Source of the DNA: Streptomyces jeddahensis
GTDB taxonomy: Bacteria > Actinomycetota > Actinomycetes > Streptomycetales > Streptomycetaceae
Direction of reading: 5' to 3'
Assembly (NCBI RefSeq): GCF_001642995.1
Contig: NZ_LOHS01000084.1
Coordinates: 124,001-188,000, forward strand
DNA: 64,000 nucleotides
A program made the position numbers and the translations under genes. Below the pieces are notes generated by a model that was not told the DNA's origin, made no database searches, and saw nothing but the letters and a program-made list of their open reading frames with translations. Position 1 is the stretch's first letter, and every line of letters starts with the position of its first letter. This document shows positions 24,627-36,057 of the stretch, in pieces.

Positions 24627-25043
24627 ATGGACATCAAGCTGCAACAGTGCTTCATCTCCGTCGACGACCACGACAAGGCGCTCGCCTTCTACCGCGACGC
24701 GCTCGGGCTCCAGGTCCGCAACGACGTCGGGTACGAGGGCATGCGCTGGGTGACCGTCGGCTCGCCGTCGCAGCCCGACACGGAGATCGTCCTCGAGCCG
24801 CCGCTCGCGGACCCGAACGCCTCGCCGGCGGACAAGCAGGCCATGGTGGAACTGCTGGCCAAGGGCATGCTGCGCGGGGTGAACTTCTCGACCGACGACG
24901 TCGACGCCACCTTCGAGCGGATCCGCGCCGCGGGCGGCGAGGTCCTGCAGGAGCCGATCGACCAGCCGTACGGGGTCCGCGACTGCGCCTTCCGTGACCC
25001 CGCGGGCAACATGGTGCGCTTCCTGCAACGCATGAGCGGGTGA
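24627..25043 (+). CDS. VOC (glyoxalase-like) family protein
   Basis: 138 residues. The paired beta-alpha-beta modules begin QQCFISVDDHDKALAFYRDA and GVNFSTDDVDATFERI, ending AFRDPAGNMVRFLQ. Metal-ligand positions are partly replaced (Q/N), as in extradiol-like proteins without metal. It is cotranscribed with the AraC regulator. A perfect 19-bp terminator starts five bases after the stop. Substrate unknown. Confidence 0.88.
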   Translation: MDIKLQQCFISVDDHDKALAFYRDALGLQVRNDVGYEGMRWVTVGSPSQPDTEIVLEPPLADPNASPADKQAMVELLAKGMLRGVNFSTDDVDATFERIRAAGGEVLQEPIDQPYGVRDCAFRDPAGNMVRFLQRMSG

Positions 25044-25047
25044 GCCC

Positions 25048-25095
25048 GCCGGTCGAGCCCGCCGGCCGCCGCATCAGCCGGCGGGCTCGACCGGC
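25048..25095 (+). terminator. Perfect 19-bp hairpin after the VOC gene
   Basis: GCCGGTCGAGCCCGCCGGC (25048-25066) pairs fully with its inverse at 25077-25095 around a 10-nt loop, right after the VOC stop. Confidence 0.85.
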
Positions 25096-25604
25096 GTCAG
25101 AGGCCGGTGCCGTAGCCCGCCGCCCCCTCCGCGCCTACGGCCTCGGGGCAGCCCGGAGGGGCGTCGACGAGGTTGTGGGTGGCCCGGTCGGCGGCGCGCG
25201 ATGGGGTGGCGGCCGGGGCGGCCCGGCGCACACCGACGACGTCCGCGTACTCGATCCGCCCGGGACGGGCAGGCCGAGGGCGGCGAGCGCGGCACGCAGC
25301 CGGACCTCGCACGGTGCTGGATCGTCGTACCCGGGGCGCCGTTGACGAGCAGCCGACCAAGCGACGAGTAACGGCCACGGGAAGTGCCGGGCGCCCGCGC
25401 CAGGAGCGCCCGCCGGACCGGCGTCCCGCCACCGCGGCCGCCACCCACCGCGGCCGCCACCACCGCCGATCACGCAGACAGCGACCGTTGCCGCGATCGC
25501 GCCAACGACGGAAAACCAGCCGCTACGCTCGGAGCCGGTCAGATCGACCCTGGCGACGCCGACGGAGACCGCGCAGGCGGTCCCGCCCGACAGATGGAGA
25601 CACG
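25096..25604. other. Gap before uvrA-like gene, possible decayed gene
   Basis: Three minus-strand frames give protein-like pieces that do not join: LLVNGAPG, then YDDPAPCEVRLRAALAALGL, then VGVRRAAPAATPSRAADRA. This looks like a gene broken by frameshifts between about 25100 and 25420, but I do not recognise it. The promoter of the UvrA paralogue must lie in the last 100 bases. Confidence 0.25.
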
Positions 25605-27998
<2,394 letters not shown>

Positions 27999-28058
27999 CC
28001 GAGGCATTCCTGATCGAGGCACTCCTGATCGAGGCACTCAAGGCGCTGCCGGAACGGC

Positions 28059-28098
28059 ACGGGTTCGACGACGGGATGGTGCCCGTCGTCGAACCCGT
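28059..28098. terminator. Bidirectional 17-bp hairpin between uvrA-like gene and nucleotidyltransferase
   Basis: ACGGGTTCGACGACGGG (28059-28075) and its perfect inverse (28082-28098) with a 6-nt loop. Its right edge touches the stop codon of the convergent gene. A short repeat (GAGGCACTCCTGATC) precedes it. Confidence 0.85.
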
Positions 28099-28589
28099 CA
28101 GAAGTGGGTGGCGATTCCGAATACTCGTCGGAGCTGGGCCATGTCGTGACGGTCGTGATCGGCCGGATCGTAGCCCCGGTGGAAGTACACCTGCTGCTCG
28201 GGCGACAGGCACGGGACGGTGGTGCCCAGAATCGTGCCGGTGACGAAACACGAGGGGGGATAGACGAACGGCTGCTGCGGGTCGGGCGAGGACTGCACGG
28301 CGGATCCGTCCGCGGCGAAGGCCAGAGGGTGCAGATCGATCTCTCGACCGGCCGGGTCGGTGACGACGAACCGCACAGGGCGCCAGTCGAGGGTCTCGAC
28401 GAACCCAGCGTCCGCCAGAGCCGCCACGACGGATGGTTCCTGGTCTTGCCGATGCAACAAGTCCAAGTCACGGTGCCGGCGCGTTTGCTCACCGACCAGA
28501 GCGTCGATGCCCCAGCCGCCGCCGATCCAGATGTCGACGTCCGCGTCCCGCAGCACGGTGAGGATGGACAACACGTCGTCAGCCGTCAT
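28098..28589 (-). CDS. Nucleotidyltransferase of the lincosamide/aminoglycoside type
   Basis: 163 residues. The Pol-beta-like nucleotidyltransferase motif is IWIGGGWGIDALVGEQTRRH then RDLDL, followed by DWRPVRFVVTDPAGREIDLH with the third acidic residue. This resembles LnuA/LinA and related aminoglycoside-nucleotidyltransferase-like proteins. It could adenylylate an antibiotic or be a housekeeping relative. The start is ATG 28589, or GTG 28592, leaderless seven bases after TAACGT. Resistance function is not proven. Confidence 0.82.
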   Translation of the reverse strand: MTADDVLSILTVLRDADVDIWIGGGWGIDALVGEQTRRHRDLDLLHRQDQEPSVVAALADAGFVETLDWRPVRFVVTDPAGREIDLHPLAFAADGSAVQSSPDPQQPFVYPPSCFVTGTILGTTVPCLSPEQQVYFHRGYDPADHDRHDMAQLRRVFGIATHF

Positions 28590-28706
28590 CACCCCTGGCA
28601 CGTTAGCGGTGATGGTCTGGGCGGGCGAGTGGATTTGTTGCCCCGTGGGAGACCGACTGGGCCGGCGTACGACGGCGCATCACCGGGGCCCCCGAGGCGG
28701 CATCCG

Positions 28707-29084
28707 TCAGGGCGACAGGTCGGCTGGAGAAGCCGTACGAGAAGCGACGACGGCAGGCTCAGGCGCGGGTGCGGCGCCCGTGTGCAGGGGAACGCCGCGG
28801 CGTCCGGCCAGCCGGCATCCGAGGCAGCCCGCGTGCCCCTCGCGCGCGGAGCGGTCCCGGACCCGCATGGCCCACTGGTCGGCGGGCCGCGGACCAGGCG
28901 GTTTGCCCCAGCCCGCGAGGTGCAGGCCCCAGGTGACCAGCACTGCCGACGCCATGACCCCGAGCCCCAACCAGATCCCCGGCTGCCAGCCGCATAACCC
29001 GATGCCGGTGACCGCGGCCCCTGCCGTGGCAAAGGCGCAACCGGCCCATCCGGCGACGGTGTGGCCCTCGTCGTGCTGGCTCAT
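28707..29084 (-). CDS. HGxxPAAW-like small membrane protein
   Basis: 125 residues. It starts with EGHTVAGWAG, a variant of the HGxxPAAW motif. Two membrane helices follow (AFATAGAAVTGIGLCG and IWLGLGVMASAVLVTWGLHL), then the hallmark AGWGKPPGPRPADQW and a Cys-containing CLGCRLAGRRG. Streptomyces carries these near tryptophan-biosynthesis genes; function unknown. GAGGAG lies eight bases before ATG 29084. It is divergent from the MarR gene. Confidence 0.8.
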   Translation of the reverse strand: MSQHDEGHTVAGWAGCAFATAGAAVTGIGLCGWQPGIWLGLGVMASAVLVTWGLHLAGWGKPPGPRPADQWAMRVRDRSAREGHAGCLGCRLAGRRGVPLHTGAAPAPEPAVVASRTASPADLSP

Positions 29085-29151
29085 GTGGCTGTCTCCTCGC
29101 CCGCCGGGGCGTACCGCGGCGTTGCCGCGGCCAGGCCACCGACGTCGGACC

Positions 29152-29194
29152 TATGATGCCTTAGTAAGTGAGGAATTTAACTTAGGCACTAAGG
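29152..29194 (+). promoter_or_regulatory. MarR promoter with nested dyad operator
   Basis: TATGAT (29152-29157) is a good -10. The likely start point lies in a 36-bp dyad: CCTTAGT (29159-29165) and ACTAAGG (29188-29194), with inner AAGT/ACTT. This unusually A/T-rich patch just upstream of the MarR start is a natural autoregulatory operator. Confidence 0.6.
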
Positions 29195-29202
29195 GAATTT
29201 CA

Positions 29203-29688
29203 ATGGAGGGTACGCCCCGCGCCGGTACCGCCTCGGACGCGCTCAACGCGATGGACGACCTCATCGCGACGAATGTCGTGGCCCAGCAGGAGTTCGCCCG
29301 GAATCTGGGTCTGAGCGTCACGGACCTCATCTGCTTCGCGTACGTCCTTCAGAGTCCCGACTCCCCGGTTACCGCGGGCGACTTGGCCGCGCGCGCACAC
29401 GTCACGACGGGGGCCGTGACCGGCGTCCTCAACCGCCTGGAACGCGGCGGGTTCGTGACCCGGCGGCAGGACCCCGCCGACCGGCGCCGGGTACGCGTCA
29501 GCGCCGTCCCGGAGGCCGCGGAGCGAGTGCGGGCCGTCTACGAGCCGTACTACGCGCGGCTCGCGGAGCTCCTCGCCACCTACACGCCGGACGAAGTCGC
29601 CGTGCTCGCCGACTGGTTCACGCGCGCCGGTGCGCTGGCGCGCTCGTACCTGGAGGACTCGTGCGAGAGCGGATCTTCCAGCCGCTGA
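29203..29688 (+). CDS. MarR-family transcriptional regulator
   Basis: 161 residues from ATG 29203 (AAGGGA six bases upstream). The winged helix reads TAGDLAARAHVTTGAVTGVL with NRLERGGFVTRR, and the wing DPADRRRVRVSAV. Flanking dimerisation helices are at both ends. It likely represses itself and perhaps the divergent HGxxPAAW gene through the dyad at 29159-29194. Ligand unknown. A 12-bp terminator follows. Downstream lies a relic of an ABC-2 permease that may once have been its target. Confidence 0.9.
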   Translation: MEGTPRAGTASDALNAMDDLIATNVVAQQEFARNLGLSVTDLICFAYVLQSPDSPVTAGDLAARAHVTTGAVTGVLNRLERGGFVTRRQDPADRRRVRVSAVPEAAERVRAVYEPYYARLAELLATYTPDEVAVLADWFTRAGALARSYLEDSCESGSSSR

Positions 29689-29741
29689 GGATGAAGGCAG
29701 CGGCGCTGGGCCTCGCCCGTATCAGGGAACGAAAGAGGGCC

Positions 29742-29778
29742 GACCGCCCGTACGTCAGGAAGGGTGGTACGGGCGGTC
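29742..29778. terminator. Perfect 12-bp hairpin after the MarR gene
   Basis: GACCGCCCGTAC (29742-29753) pairs with GTACGGGCGGTC (29767-29778), loop 13. Confidence 0.75.
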
Positions 29779-29803
29779 CGTGGGGTGCCGGCCGCGATCG
29801 GGC

Positions 29804-29950
29804 TCACGCATCGCGCCGCTTGAGCAGGGCTGCCGCGCCGGCCAGGAGCACGACGAGGTACCCGGCGAACACCGCGAGCCCGGACCCGGGTGACAGCGAG
29901 TCGGCGGCTGTCTGTCTGCACCGGTCATGAACGCGTTCGCCGCGTTCGAC
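29804..29950 (-). pseudogene. C-terminal relic of an ABC-2 type permease
   Basis: On the minus strand one frame reads SNAANAFMTG and, after a frameshift near 29915, another reads ADSLSPGSGLAVFAGYLVVL then LAGAAALLKRRDA and stop. This is the standard C-terminus of ABC-2 drug-export permeases (LPSNA-NAFM..LSPG-GL-VF-GY...RRDA). The rest of the gene and its ATPase are missing. MarR regulators commonly sit beside such exporters. Confidence 0.6.
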
Positions 29951-30124
29951 GGTGGTGGTGGGGGCGCAGGCGGTGCGGTGGCGCCCTGCCCTCCCGAGAG
30001 CGTCGTCCAGAGCGAATGCGGCTGACGGCCGCTCAACTTTGTCGTACCCGGACGCACCTTTGCCGCGGCATTGCCTCCGTATGACCGGACACCGACAGGC
30101 ATGTGGTCATCATGGTCGAGGCAA

Positions 30125-30145
30125 GTAAGGCATGGCTTCACTTAC
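30125..30145. promoter_or_regulatory. Iron box (DmdR/IdeR-type) upstream of efeUO
   Basis: The dyad TAAGGCATGGCTTCACTTA (30126-30144), outer arms GTAAG/CTTAC, matches about 12 of 19 positions of the IdeR/DmdR consensus. It lies 46 bases before the efeUO start, so repression by Fe(II)-DmdR is likely. Confidence 0.6.
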
Positions 30146-30190
30146 CCGGGCCATGCTGGGCCGGGCCGGAGGCGGGAAGGGGCGCGGCAC

Positions 30191-32263
30191 ATGTGGGACG
30201 ACGCGTTTCCGAGCTTTCTCATCGGACTGAGGGAGGGGCTCGAGGCCGGGCTCATCGTCTCGCTTCTCGTCGCCACACTGGTGCGGGCCGGCGCCAGGAA
30301 CCGGCTGCCGATGGTCTGGACGGGCGTCCTGGCCGCGATCGCGCTGGCCATGAGTTTCGGCGCTGTGCTCACCTTCACCGTGGCCTCCCTCTCCACGGCC
30401 GCGCAGGAGGCGTTCGGCGGCACACTCAGCATCGTCGCCGTCGCGTTCGTCACCGTGATGGTGTTCTGGATGCGCCGTTCGGCGCGCAGTCTCTCCGGCC
30501 AGATCAGGGAGAAGGTCACCGGAGCCCTCTCCATGGGCGCGGGCATGCTGGTGGTCACGTCTTTCCTGGCCGTGGGCCGCGAGGGCCTGGAGACCGCGCT
30601 GTTCCTGTGGACCACGGCCCGCGCGGCCGGCGAGTCCACGGGTCCGCTGACCGGCGCAGGCATCGGCCTCGTCCTGGCGGCGGGGTTGTGCTGGGGCCTG
30701 TACCGCCGCGTCCTGAAGATCAACCTGACGCGCTTCTTCACCGCCACCGGCGCCGTCCTCGTCGTCATCGCCGCCGGTGTCCTCGGCTACGGCCTGCGCG
30801 ACCTCCAGGAGGGCGGGGTGCTGCCCGGCGGGACGGCGTACGCCGTCGACCTCTCCCGCAGCGTGGACGCCGGCTCCTGGTACAGCGCCCTGGCGCAGGG
30901 CGTGTTCAACCTGACCCCGACCATGACGTGGCTGCAGGTGGTGGGGTACACGGGCTACTTCGCCGTCGTCATGACCCTGTTCATACGTGGCGTCCACGAT
31001 GTGCGGCGGCCTGCCGTCACCGGGGCCGGGACCGCCGCTGCACCGCGCGAGCCGCAGGGGAAGCGCGACCCGCTGGGGAAGGCGGTGCCGCCCGTACGGC
31101 GTCGCCCCGCCTGGGTCATCCCGGTTGCGGTGGTCGCCGTACCCGCACTCCTGGCGGGCCTCGCCGTCGCGTTCGGCCGCCCCGAACCCGCCGGGGCCCA
31201 GACCGTGGCCGTCTCCGAGACCGACTGCGGCAAGGGGTTCACCGCGCCGGAACCGGGTCGCCAGACCTTTCGGATGCGCAACACCGGTGACCAGACCTCC
31301 GAGGTGTACCTCATCGACCCGGCCACCGACGCCGTCTACGGCGAGATCGAGGGACTGGCGCCCGGCACCACCCGCGACCTGGCCGCTACGGTCACGGCCG
31401 GCACGTACGCCTGGCGCTGCGTCCCCTCCAGCGGCAGGACCGTCACCTCCCGGGCGGTCCGCGTCAGCGGCGGCGGAGGGGCGGGAGCGAAGGCCGTCGT
31501 ACCGGTCACGGAACACGACCTCGCCGCGCCTCTCACCGCGTACAAGGCCTACGTCCGCCGGGGCCTGGCCAGCTTCGTCACCCAGACGCGCAGGCTCAGC
31601 GACGACATCGCCCACGGCCGCCTCGCCCGGGCCCGCACCGACTGGCTGACCGCGCACCTCACCTACGCCTCGCTCGGCGCCGCCTACGGCACCTTCCAGG
31701 ACTACGACCAGAAGATCAACGGCAGGCCGGACGGGCTGCCGGGCGGAGTACACGACAAGAACTTCACCGGGTTCCACCGCATCGAATACGGGCTGTGGCA
31801 CGGCCAGTCGGCCCGTGATCTGAAGGGCCCGGCCCGACACCTCGCCGACGATGCCGTCAGCCTCCAAAAGGCCTTCCCCACCCAGGACTTCGACCCCGGC
31901 GACCTGCCGCTGCGTACCCACGAGATCCTGGAGAACACCCTCCAGTTCGAGCTCACCGGCGACGCCGACCAGGGCAGCGGCACCGAGCTGGCCACCGCCG
32001 ACGCCAACCTCGCCGGCACCCGCGAACTGCTCACCGTACTCAAGCCGTTGCTGACCACCCGCGCACCGCACCTGCTCACGACAGCCGACGCCGAGATCGC
32101 GCGACTGCGGCACCTGCTCGACGCCGCGCACCACGGCAGGACCTGGACTCCGGTCGACCGGCTCGACGCGACCGCGCGGGCCCGGCTGAACGGGGTCACC
32201 GGGCAGCTGCTGGAGGACCTCGCGCCGGTGCCGGACCTGCTGGAGATCAGGAAGTCCGCGTGA
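30191..32263 (+). CDS. efeU: EfeU-EfeO fusion: FTR1 iron permease with cupredoxin and imelysin domains
   Basis: 690 residues. Residues 1-275 are a seven-helix FTR1 permease with both REGLE motifs ([22 protein letters not shown]). A linker and an extra membrane helix (about 315-340) follow, then an EfeO-type cupredoxin segment (about 345-430) and an M75/imelysin helical domain (about 440-690) with [12 protein letters not shown]. In Gram-negatives EfeU and EfeO are separate proteins; fusion is known in actinobacteria. It imports Fe after periplasmic handling, with EfeB. ATG 30191 has GGAAGGGG upstream; the iron box at 30125 fits. Its TGA overlaps the next open frame. Confidence 0.92.
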   Translation: MWDDAFPSFLIGLREGLEAGLIVSLLVATLVRAGARNRLPMVWTGVLAAIALAMSFGAVLTFTVASLSTAAQEAFGGTLSIVAVAFVTVMVFWMRRSARSLSGQIREKVTGALSMGAGMLVVTSFLAVGREGLETALFLWTTARAAGESTGPLTGAGIGLVLAAGLCWGLYRRVLKINLTRFFTATGAVLVVIAAGVLGYGLRDLQEGGVLPGGTAYAVDLSRSVDAGSWYSALAQGVFNLTPTMTWLQVVGYTGYFAVVMTLFIRGVHDVRRPAVTGAGTAAAPREPQGKRDPLGKAVPPVRRRPAWVIPVAVVAVPALLAGLAVAFGRPEPAGAQTVAVSETDCGKGFTAPEPGRQTFRMRNTGDQTSEVYLIDPATDAVYGEIEGLAPGTTRDLAATVTAGTYAWRCVPSSGRTVTSRAVRVSGGGGAGAKAVVPVTEHDLAAPLTAYKAYVRRGLASFVTQTRRLSDDIAHGRLARARTDWLTAHLTYASLGAAYGTFQDYDQKINGRPDGLPGGVHDKNFTGFHRIEYGLWHGQSARDLKGPARHLADDAVSLQKAFPTQDFDPGDLPLRTHEILENTLQFELTGDADQGSGTELATADANLAGTRELLTVLKPLLTTRAPHLLTTADAEIARLRHLLDAAHHGRTWTPVDRLDATARARLNGVTGQLLEDLAPVPDLLEIRKSA

Positions 32264-32289
32264 TGACCGCACAGCACGACTCGACCGCC

Positions 32290-32397
32290 CGAAACGAACA
32301 GCTCACGACGTCCGTACGCAGTGATCCGTTTGCCACGGCTGCACGCAGCGATCAGCTCGCCACGACCATACGCAGTGAAGGGATTCACGCCATGGCA
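32290..32397 (+). repeat. Four degenerate 27-bp tandem repeats at the efeUO/efeB junction
   Basis: Units start at 32290, 32317, 32344 and 32371 (exactly 27 bp), each CGCAGYGATC-like. Read in the efeB frame they give [27 protein letters not shown] and RSEGIHAMA. The reverse complement (CGTGGCGAGCTGATC..CTGCG) resembles the 27-bp repeats at the start of livG. Confidence 0.75.
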
Positions 32398-33663
32398 TCC
32401 GCCGAAACGACGGGCTGCCCCGCCGGTGCCGACCGGCGCTCCTTCGTGAAGACGGCCCTGGGCGCGGGTGCCGCGGGCGCCGTGCTGGCCGGAGGCGGAT
32501 TCGCGCTGAGCCAGAGCGGCGGCACGGCCGAGGCACAGGCCGCGGAGACGACGAGCACCGCCAAGGTGCCCTTCCACGGCACCCACCAGGCCGGCATCGT
32601 CACCCCGGCACCGGCCGCGGCGGCCTTCGTCTCCTTCGACGTCATCGCCGACGACCGCGACGGACTGGCCGACCTGCTGCGCACGATCACCGAGCGGGCC
32701 CGCTTCCTCACCTCCGGCGGCACCCCCGCCGACCTGGGTGTCGGCGCGCCACCTGCGGACAACGGCATCCTTGGCCCGGTCGTCCCCACCGACGCGCTCA
32801 CCGTCACGGTAGGCGTCGGCGCCTCGCTCTTCGACGACCGCTACGGACTGGCCAAGGCCAAGCCTCGACGGCTGACGGCGATGCGCACCTTCCCCAACGA
32901 CAACCTGCGCCCGGCCGAGTGCCACGGAGACCTCTCCCTGCAGATATGCGCGGCCCGTCAGGATGTGGTGCTGCACGCGCTGCGCGACATCGCCAAGCAC
33001 ACCCGGGGCGGTATGCAGATCAAGTGGCGCATCGACGGGTTCCAGAACGTGCCGCGCCCGAGCGGCACCCAGCGCAACCTGCTCGGATTCAAGGACGGCA
33101 TCGCCAACCCGGACGTGACATCGGCCCGCGAGATGAACCACCTTGTGTGGGTGGGCGAAGGCCTAGGCGAGCCGACCTGGGCCGTGGGCGGCAGCTACCA
33201 GGTCATCCGCGTCATCCGGATGCTGGTGGAGTTCTGGGACCGGGTCTCGCTGACCGAGCAGGAGAAGATGTTCGGCCGCCGCAAGGACACCGGCGCCCCG
33301 CTGGACGGAGCCAAGGAGACCGACAACCCCGACTACGCCAAGGACCCGCGCGGCACCGCCATCCCGCTCGACGCCCACATCCGGCTCGCCAACCCGCGCA
33401 CCACCGCCACCGACGACTCCCGTGTCCTGCGCCGGGGCTACAACTACGACCGGGGTATCGACGACGTCGGCAACCTCGACATGGGGCTGGTCTTCTGCTG
33501 CTACCAGCAGGACGTCCGCCGCCAGTTCGAGGCCACGCAGACCCGCCTGATCGACGAGCCCCTCGTCGACTACATCTCCCCGACCGGCGGCGGCTACTTC
33601 TTCGCTCTGCCCGGCGTCAGGAACGCCTCGGACTGGCTCGGCCGCGGCCTGCTCGCCACCTGA
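32392..33663 (+). CDS. efeB: EfeB, deferrochelatase/DyP-type haem peroxidase
   Basis: 423 residues from ATG 32392 (AAGGG nine bases upstream). A Tat signal, [13 protein letters not shown], lies at residues 14-26. The DyP motif is GFKDGIANP (catalytic Asp), the proximal haem His [10 protein letters not shown], and a late conserved RRGYNYDRG. It oxidises Fe(II) or haem outside the membrane to supply EfeUO. An alternative start, GTG 32260 or ATG 32263, overlaps the efeUO stop and would add 43 residues made of nonapeptide repeats before the Tat motif. That would be unusual for a signal peptide. Confidence 0.92.
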   Translation: MASAETTGCPAGADRRSFVKTALGAGAAGAVLAGGGFALSQSGGTAEAQAAETTSTAKVPFHGTHQAGIVTPAPAAAAFVSFDVIADDRDGLADLLRTITERARFLTSGGTPADLGVGAPPADNGILGPVVPTDALTVTVGVGASLFDDRYGLAKAKPRRLTAMRTFPNDNLRPAECHGDLSLQICAARQDVVLHALRDIAKHTRGGMQIKWRIDGFQNVPRPSGTQRNLLGFKDGIANPDVTSAREMNHLVWVGEGLGEPTWAVGGSYQVIRVIRMLVEFWDRVSLTEQEKMFGRRKDTGAPLDGAKETDNPDYAKDPRGTAIPLDAHIRLANPRTTATDDSRVLRRGYNYDRGIDDVGNLDMGLVFCCYQQDVRRQFEATQTRLIDEPLVDYISPTGGGYFFALPGVRNASDWLGRGLLAT

Positions 33664-33803
33664 ATCTCCCGGCCGTCCTCGACGGCAGGCCAGTCGTGCG
33701 AGTTTGCTGGTCCCTCCCGTGGTAACCAGAAGCCAGGTAAACGTTCTGCGGCGAATTGGGTACGGTGAATGACTGGCTTCTGCGATCGAATGGACAGTGC
33801 GTG

Positions 33804-34925
33804 ATGTCGGCGCCCTCGGCCCCGACCGGCCCCGCTGCGGAACCTCTCGTTTCGCCGGTGAATTCACACAACGAGTGGGACCCGCTGGAGGAGATCATCG
33901 TCGGGCGTCTCGATGGCGCGACGATCCCCTCCAAGCATCCGGTTGTGGCCTGCAACATGCCCCCGTGGGCGGCGCGGCTGCAGGGGCTGGCCGCCGGCTT
34001 CCGGTATCCGCGGGTGCTGATCGAGCGGGCGCAGCAGGAGCTCGAGGAGTTCGTTGCTCTCCTCCAGTCGCTCGGCATCACGGTCAGGCGCCCGGACGCG
34101 GTCGACCACGCGCGACGCTTCGGCACCCCCGACTGGTCGTCGCGCGGCTTCTGCAACACCTGTCCGCGTGACAGCATGCTCGTGATCGGTGACGAGATCA
34201 TCGAGACCCCGATGGCCTGGCCGTGCCGCTACTTCGAGACCCACTCCTACCGTGCGGTCCTCAAGGACTACTTCCGGCGCGGCGCGCGCTGGACGGCGGC
34301 TCCGAAGCCGCAGCTCACTGACGACCTGTTCGAGGCGGACTTCCGTACCCCCGGACCCGGCGAGCCCATGCGGTACATCCTCACCGAGTTCGAGCCGGTG
34401 TTCGATGCGGCGGACTTCGTGCGCGCCGGACGCGACCTGTTCGTCACGCGGAGCAACGTCACCAACCGCATGGGCATCGAGTGGTTGCGCCGCCATCTCG
34501 GACCCGGCTACCGCATCCACGAGATCGAGAGCCGCTGCCGCACGCCCATGCACATCGACACGACGTTCGTCCTGCTCGCGCCCGGCAAGGTGATGGTCAA
34601 TCCCGAGTACATCGACGTCGACCGCCTGCCCGACGTCCTGAGCTCGTGGGACATTCTGATCGCCCCCGAGCCCACCCCGATCCACGAGCGCATGCTCAAG
34701 ATCACCTCGATGTGCGGCAAATGGCTCAGCATGAACGTACTCATGATCGACGAGAAACGCGTGATCGCGGAGCGACACCACACCGGCATGCTGCGCGCGC
34801 TGGAGCAGTGGGGTTTTGAGCCGATCCCGTGCGACCTCATGCACTACGCGCCGTTCGGCGGTTCCTTCCACTGCGCGACGCTCGATGTGCGGCGCCGCAG
34901 CACGCTCGAGTCGTACTGTCCCTGA
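33804..34925 (+). CDS. Amidinotransferase (glycine/inosamine amidinotransferase family)
   Basis: 373 residues. WDPLEEIIVGR opens the pentein fold. CRTPMHIDTTF carries the catalytic His/Asp region and FGGSFHCATLDVRR the catalytic Cys near residue 355. It transfers an amidino group from arginine to an amine acceptor, as in AGAT or StrB1. No aminocyclitol or guanidino-compound biosynthesis genes are nearby, so the acceptor is unknown. ATG 33804 is the chosen start; GTG 33765 in frame is possible. It is monocistronic. Confidence 0.9.
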   Translation: MSAPSAPTGPAAEPLVSPVNSHNEWDPLEEIIVGRLDGATIPSKHPVVACNMPPWAARLQGLAAGFRYPRVLIERAQQELEEFVALLQSLGITVRRPDAVDHARRFGTPDWSSRGFCNTCPRDSMLVIGDEIIETPMAWPCRYFETHSYRAVLKDYFRRGARWTAAPKPQLTDDLFEADFRTPGPGEPMRYILTEFEPVFDAADFVRAGRDLFVTRSNVTNRMGIEWLRRHLGPGYRIHEIESRCRTPMHIDTTFVLLAPGKVMVNPEYIDVDRLPDVLSSWDILIAPEPTPIHERMLKITSMCGKWLSMNVLMIDEKRVIAERHHTGMLRALEQWGFEPIPCDLMHYAPFGGSFHCATLDVRRRSTLESYCP

Positions 34926-34980
34926 GCGGCCCACCGAGCGGCCCACCGATCGTCAGGACCAGGGTCGCTGTCCTACCGGC

Positions 34981-36057
34981 TTACCGGCCTACGGGCAGGG
35001 ACCGGTTCAGGGAGTCCGGCAGGTCGGCGAGTGGTGACGGGCTCGGCGGGGTGCCGGGCCGCGTAGGTGTGGGCTGGTCGTCGTCCCACGGCGGGAGGTG
35101 GGACGAACCGTCCTTCGGCGGTGAGCTCGGCTGCCCGGACGGACTGGACGGTCCTGGCTCCCGGGGCCCGCTCGATCGCTCCGGCTCCGGCTCCGGGCGA
35201 GGCGAGGGCGCGGTGCTCTGGGAACTGGTGTTCGGGACGGCGGCGCCGGGGACGATGTTCGCCGTGTATACGCGCATCCAGCTCAGCACGAGCCGCAGGT
35301 ACGCCTCGGAGTGGTTGTAGGCGAGCACCGCCCGCCGTACTCCCTCGGCCTGCCGCAGATCGCCGCCTGCCGCGCAGAGGTAGCGCCCCGCGGCCAGCCA
35401 CGCGTCGTCGACCTGGTGCGGATCGGTCGCCCCGTCACTGTTGCCGTCGGATCCCCAGCGGCGCCACGTGGAGGGGATGAACTGCGCGGGGCCGACAGCC
35501 CGGTCCCAGACGGTGTCGCCGTCATAGGCGCCGCCGTCGGTGTCCCGGATGGCCATGACGCCGGGGCTGCCGTCGAGCCGCGGACCGAGAATCGGACTGC
35601 GGGTCCGGCCGCCGGCGTCCAGGTCCCCGCCGCGGGCGTGGCCGGACTCCACGCGGCCGATCGCCGCCAGCAGGGGGAGTTCCAGACCGCACTCCGGCTG
35701 CGACCCGGCCAGCATCGACACCGCGTTGCGGTAGGCGGCCAGGACCCGGCCGGGAATCCCGTGCATGGCGGGCAGGGGCGTGCCGGCCGCCTTCGGGCTG
35801 TCACCGTCCCCGTCGTCCGTCTTCCACGGCACCGGGCGCGTCTCGGGCACCTCCACCGGAGGCTCGGGGTACAGCGGCGGGCTGCCGCCTCCCCGGTCCC
35901 ATGCCGCCGACGGCTCCGAAGCGGCCAGCGCGGGGGTCTGCCCGGCCAGTTGCCAGACGCAGGCCGTTGCCATCCCGCCCGTCGCGCCGACCGCCACCAC
36001 TCCGGCGATCACCTGGTTCCACAGCAGCGACCTGCGCTGCGTACCCGGGCGGCTCAC
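34981..36057 (-). CDS. Membrane-anchored lytic transglycosylase with Pro-rich tail
   Basis: 358 residues. GTG 36057 overlaps the stop of the binding-protein gene (GTGA), so it is the last gene of the operon. A short cytoplasmic segment precedes one membrane helix (NQVIAGVVAVGATGGMATAC). An acidic Pro-rich linker is followed by an SLT/MltB-like domain with catalytic Glu in IGRVESGHA, VGPAQFIPSTWRRWG, DDAWLAAGRYLC and AVLAYNHSEAYL. The tail of about 75 residues is Ser/Pro-rich. It cleaves peptidoglycan outside the cell. Its place behind an ABC importer suggests it opens the wall for the transported molecule or assembly. Confidence 0.88.
   Translation of the reverse strand: MSRPGTQRRSLLWNQVIAGVVAVGATGGMATACVWQLAGQTPALAASEPSAAWDRGGGSPPLYPEPPVEVPETRPVPWKTDDGDGDSPKAAGTPLPAMHGIPGRVLAAYRNAVSMLAGSQPECGLELPLLAAIGRVESGHARGGDLDAGGRTRSPILGPRLDGSPGVMAIRDTDGGAYDGDTVWDRAVGPAQFIPSTWRRWGSDGNSDGATDPHQVDDAWLAAGRYLCAAGGDLRQAEGVRRAVLAYNHSEAYLRLVLSWMRVYTANIVPGAAVPNTSSQSTAPSPRPEPEPERSSGPREPGPSSPSGQPSSPPKDGSSHLPPWDDDQPTPTRPGTPPSPSPLADLPDSLNRSLPVGR

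Noticed and set aside
30110-32272. A 720-codon antisense frame over efeUO
   Set aside because: Mirror of the well-supported EfeU-EfeO protein.
33804-34925. Evidence for a streptomycin-type cluster around the amidinotransferase
   Set aside because: Neighbours are iron uptake and the transporter/transglycosylase operon; no aminocyclitol genes are present.
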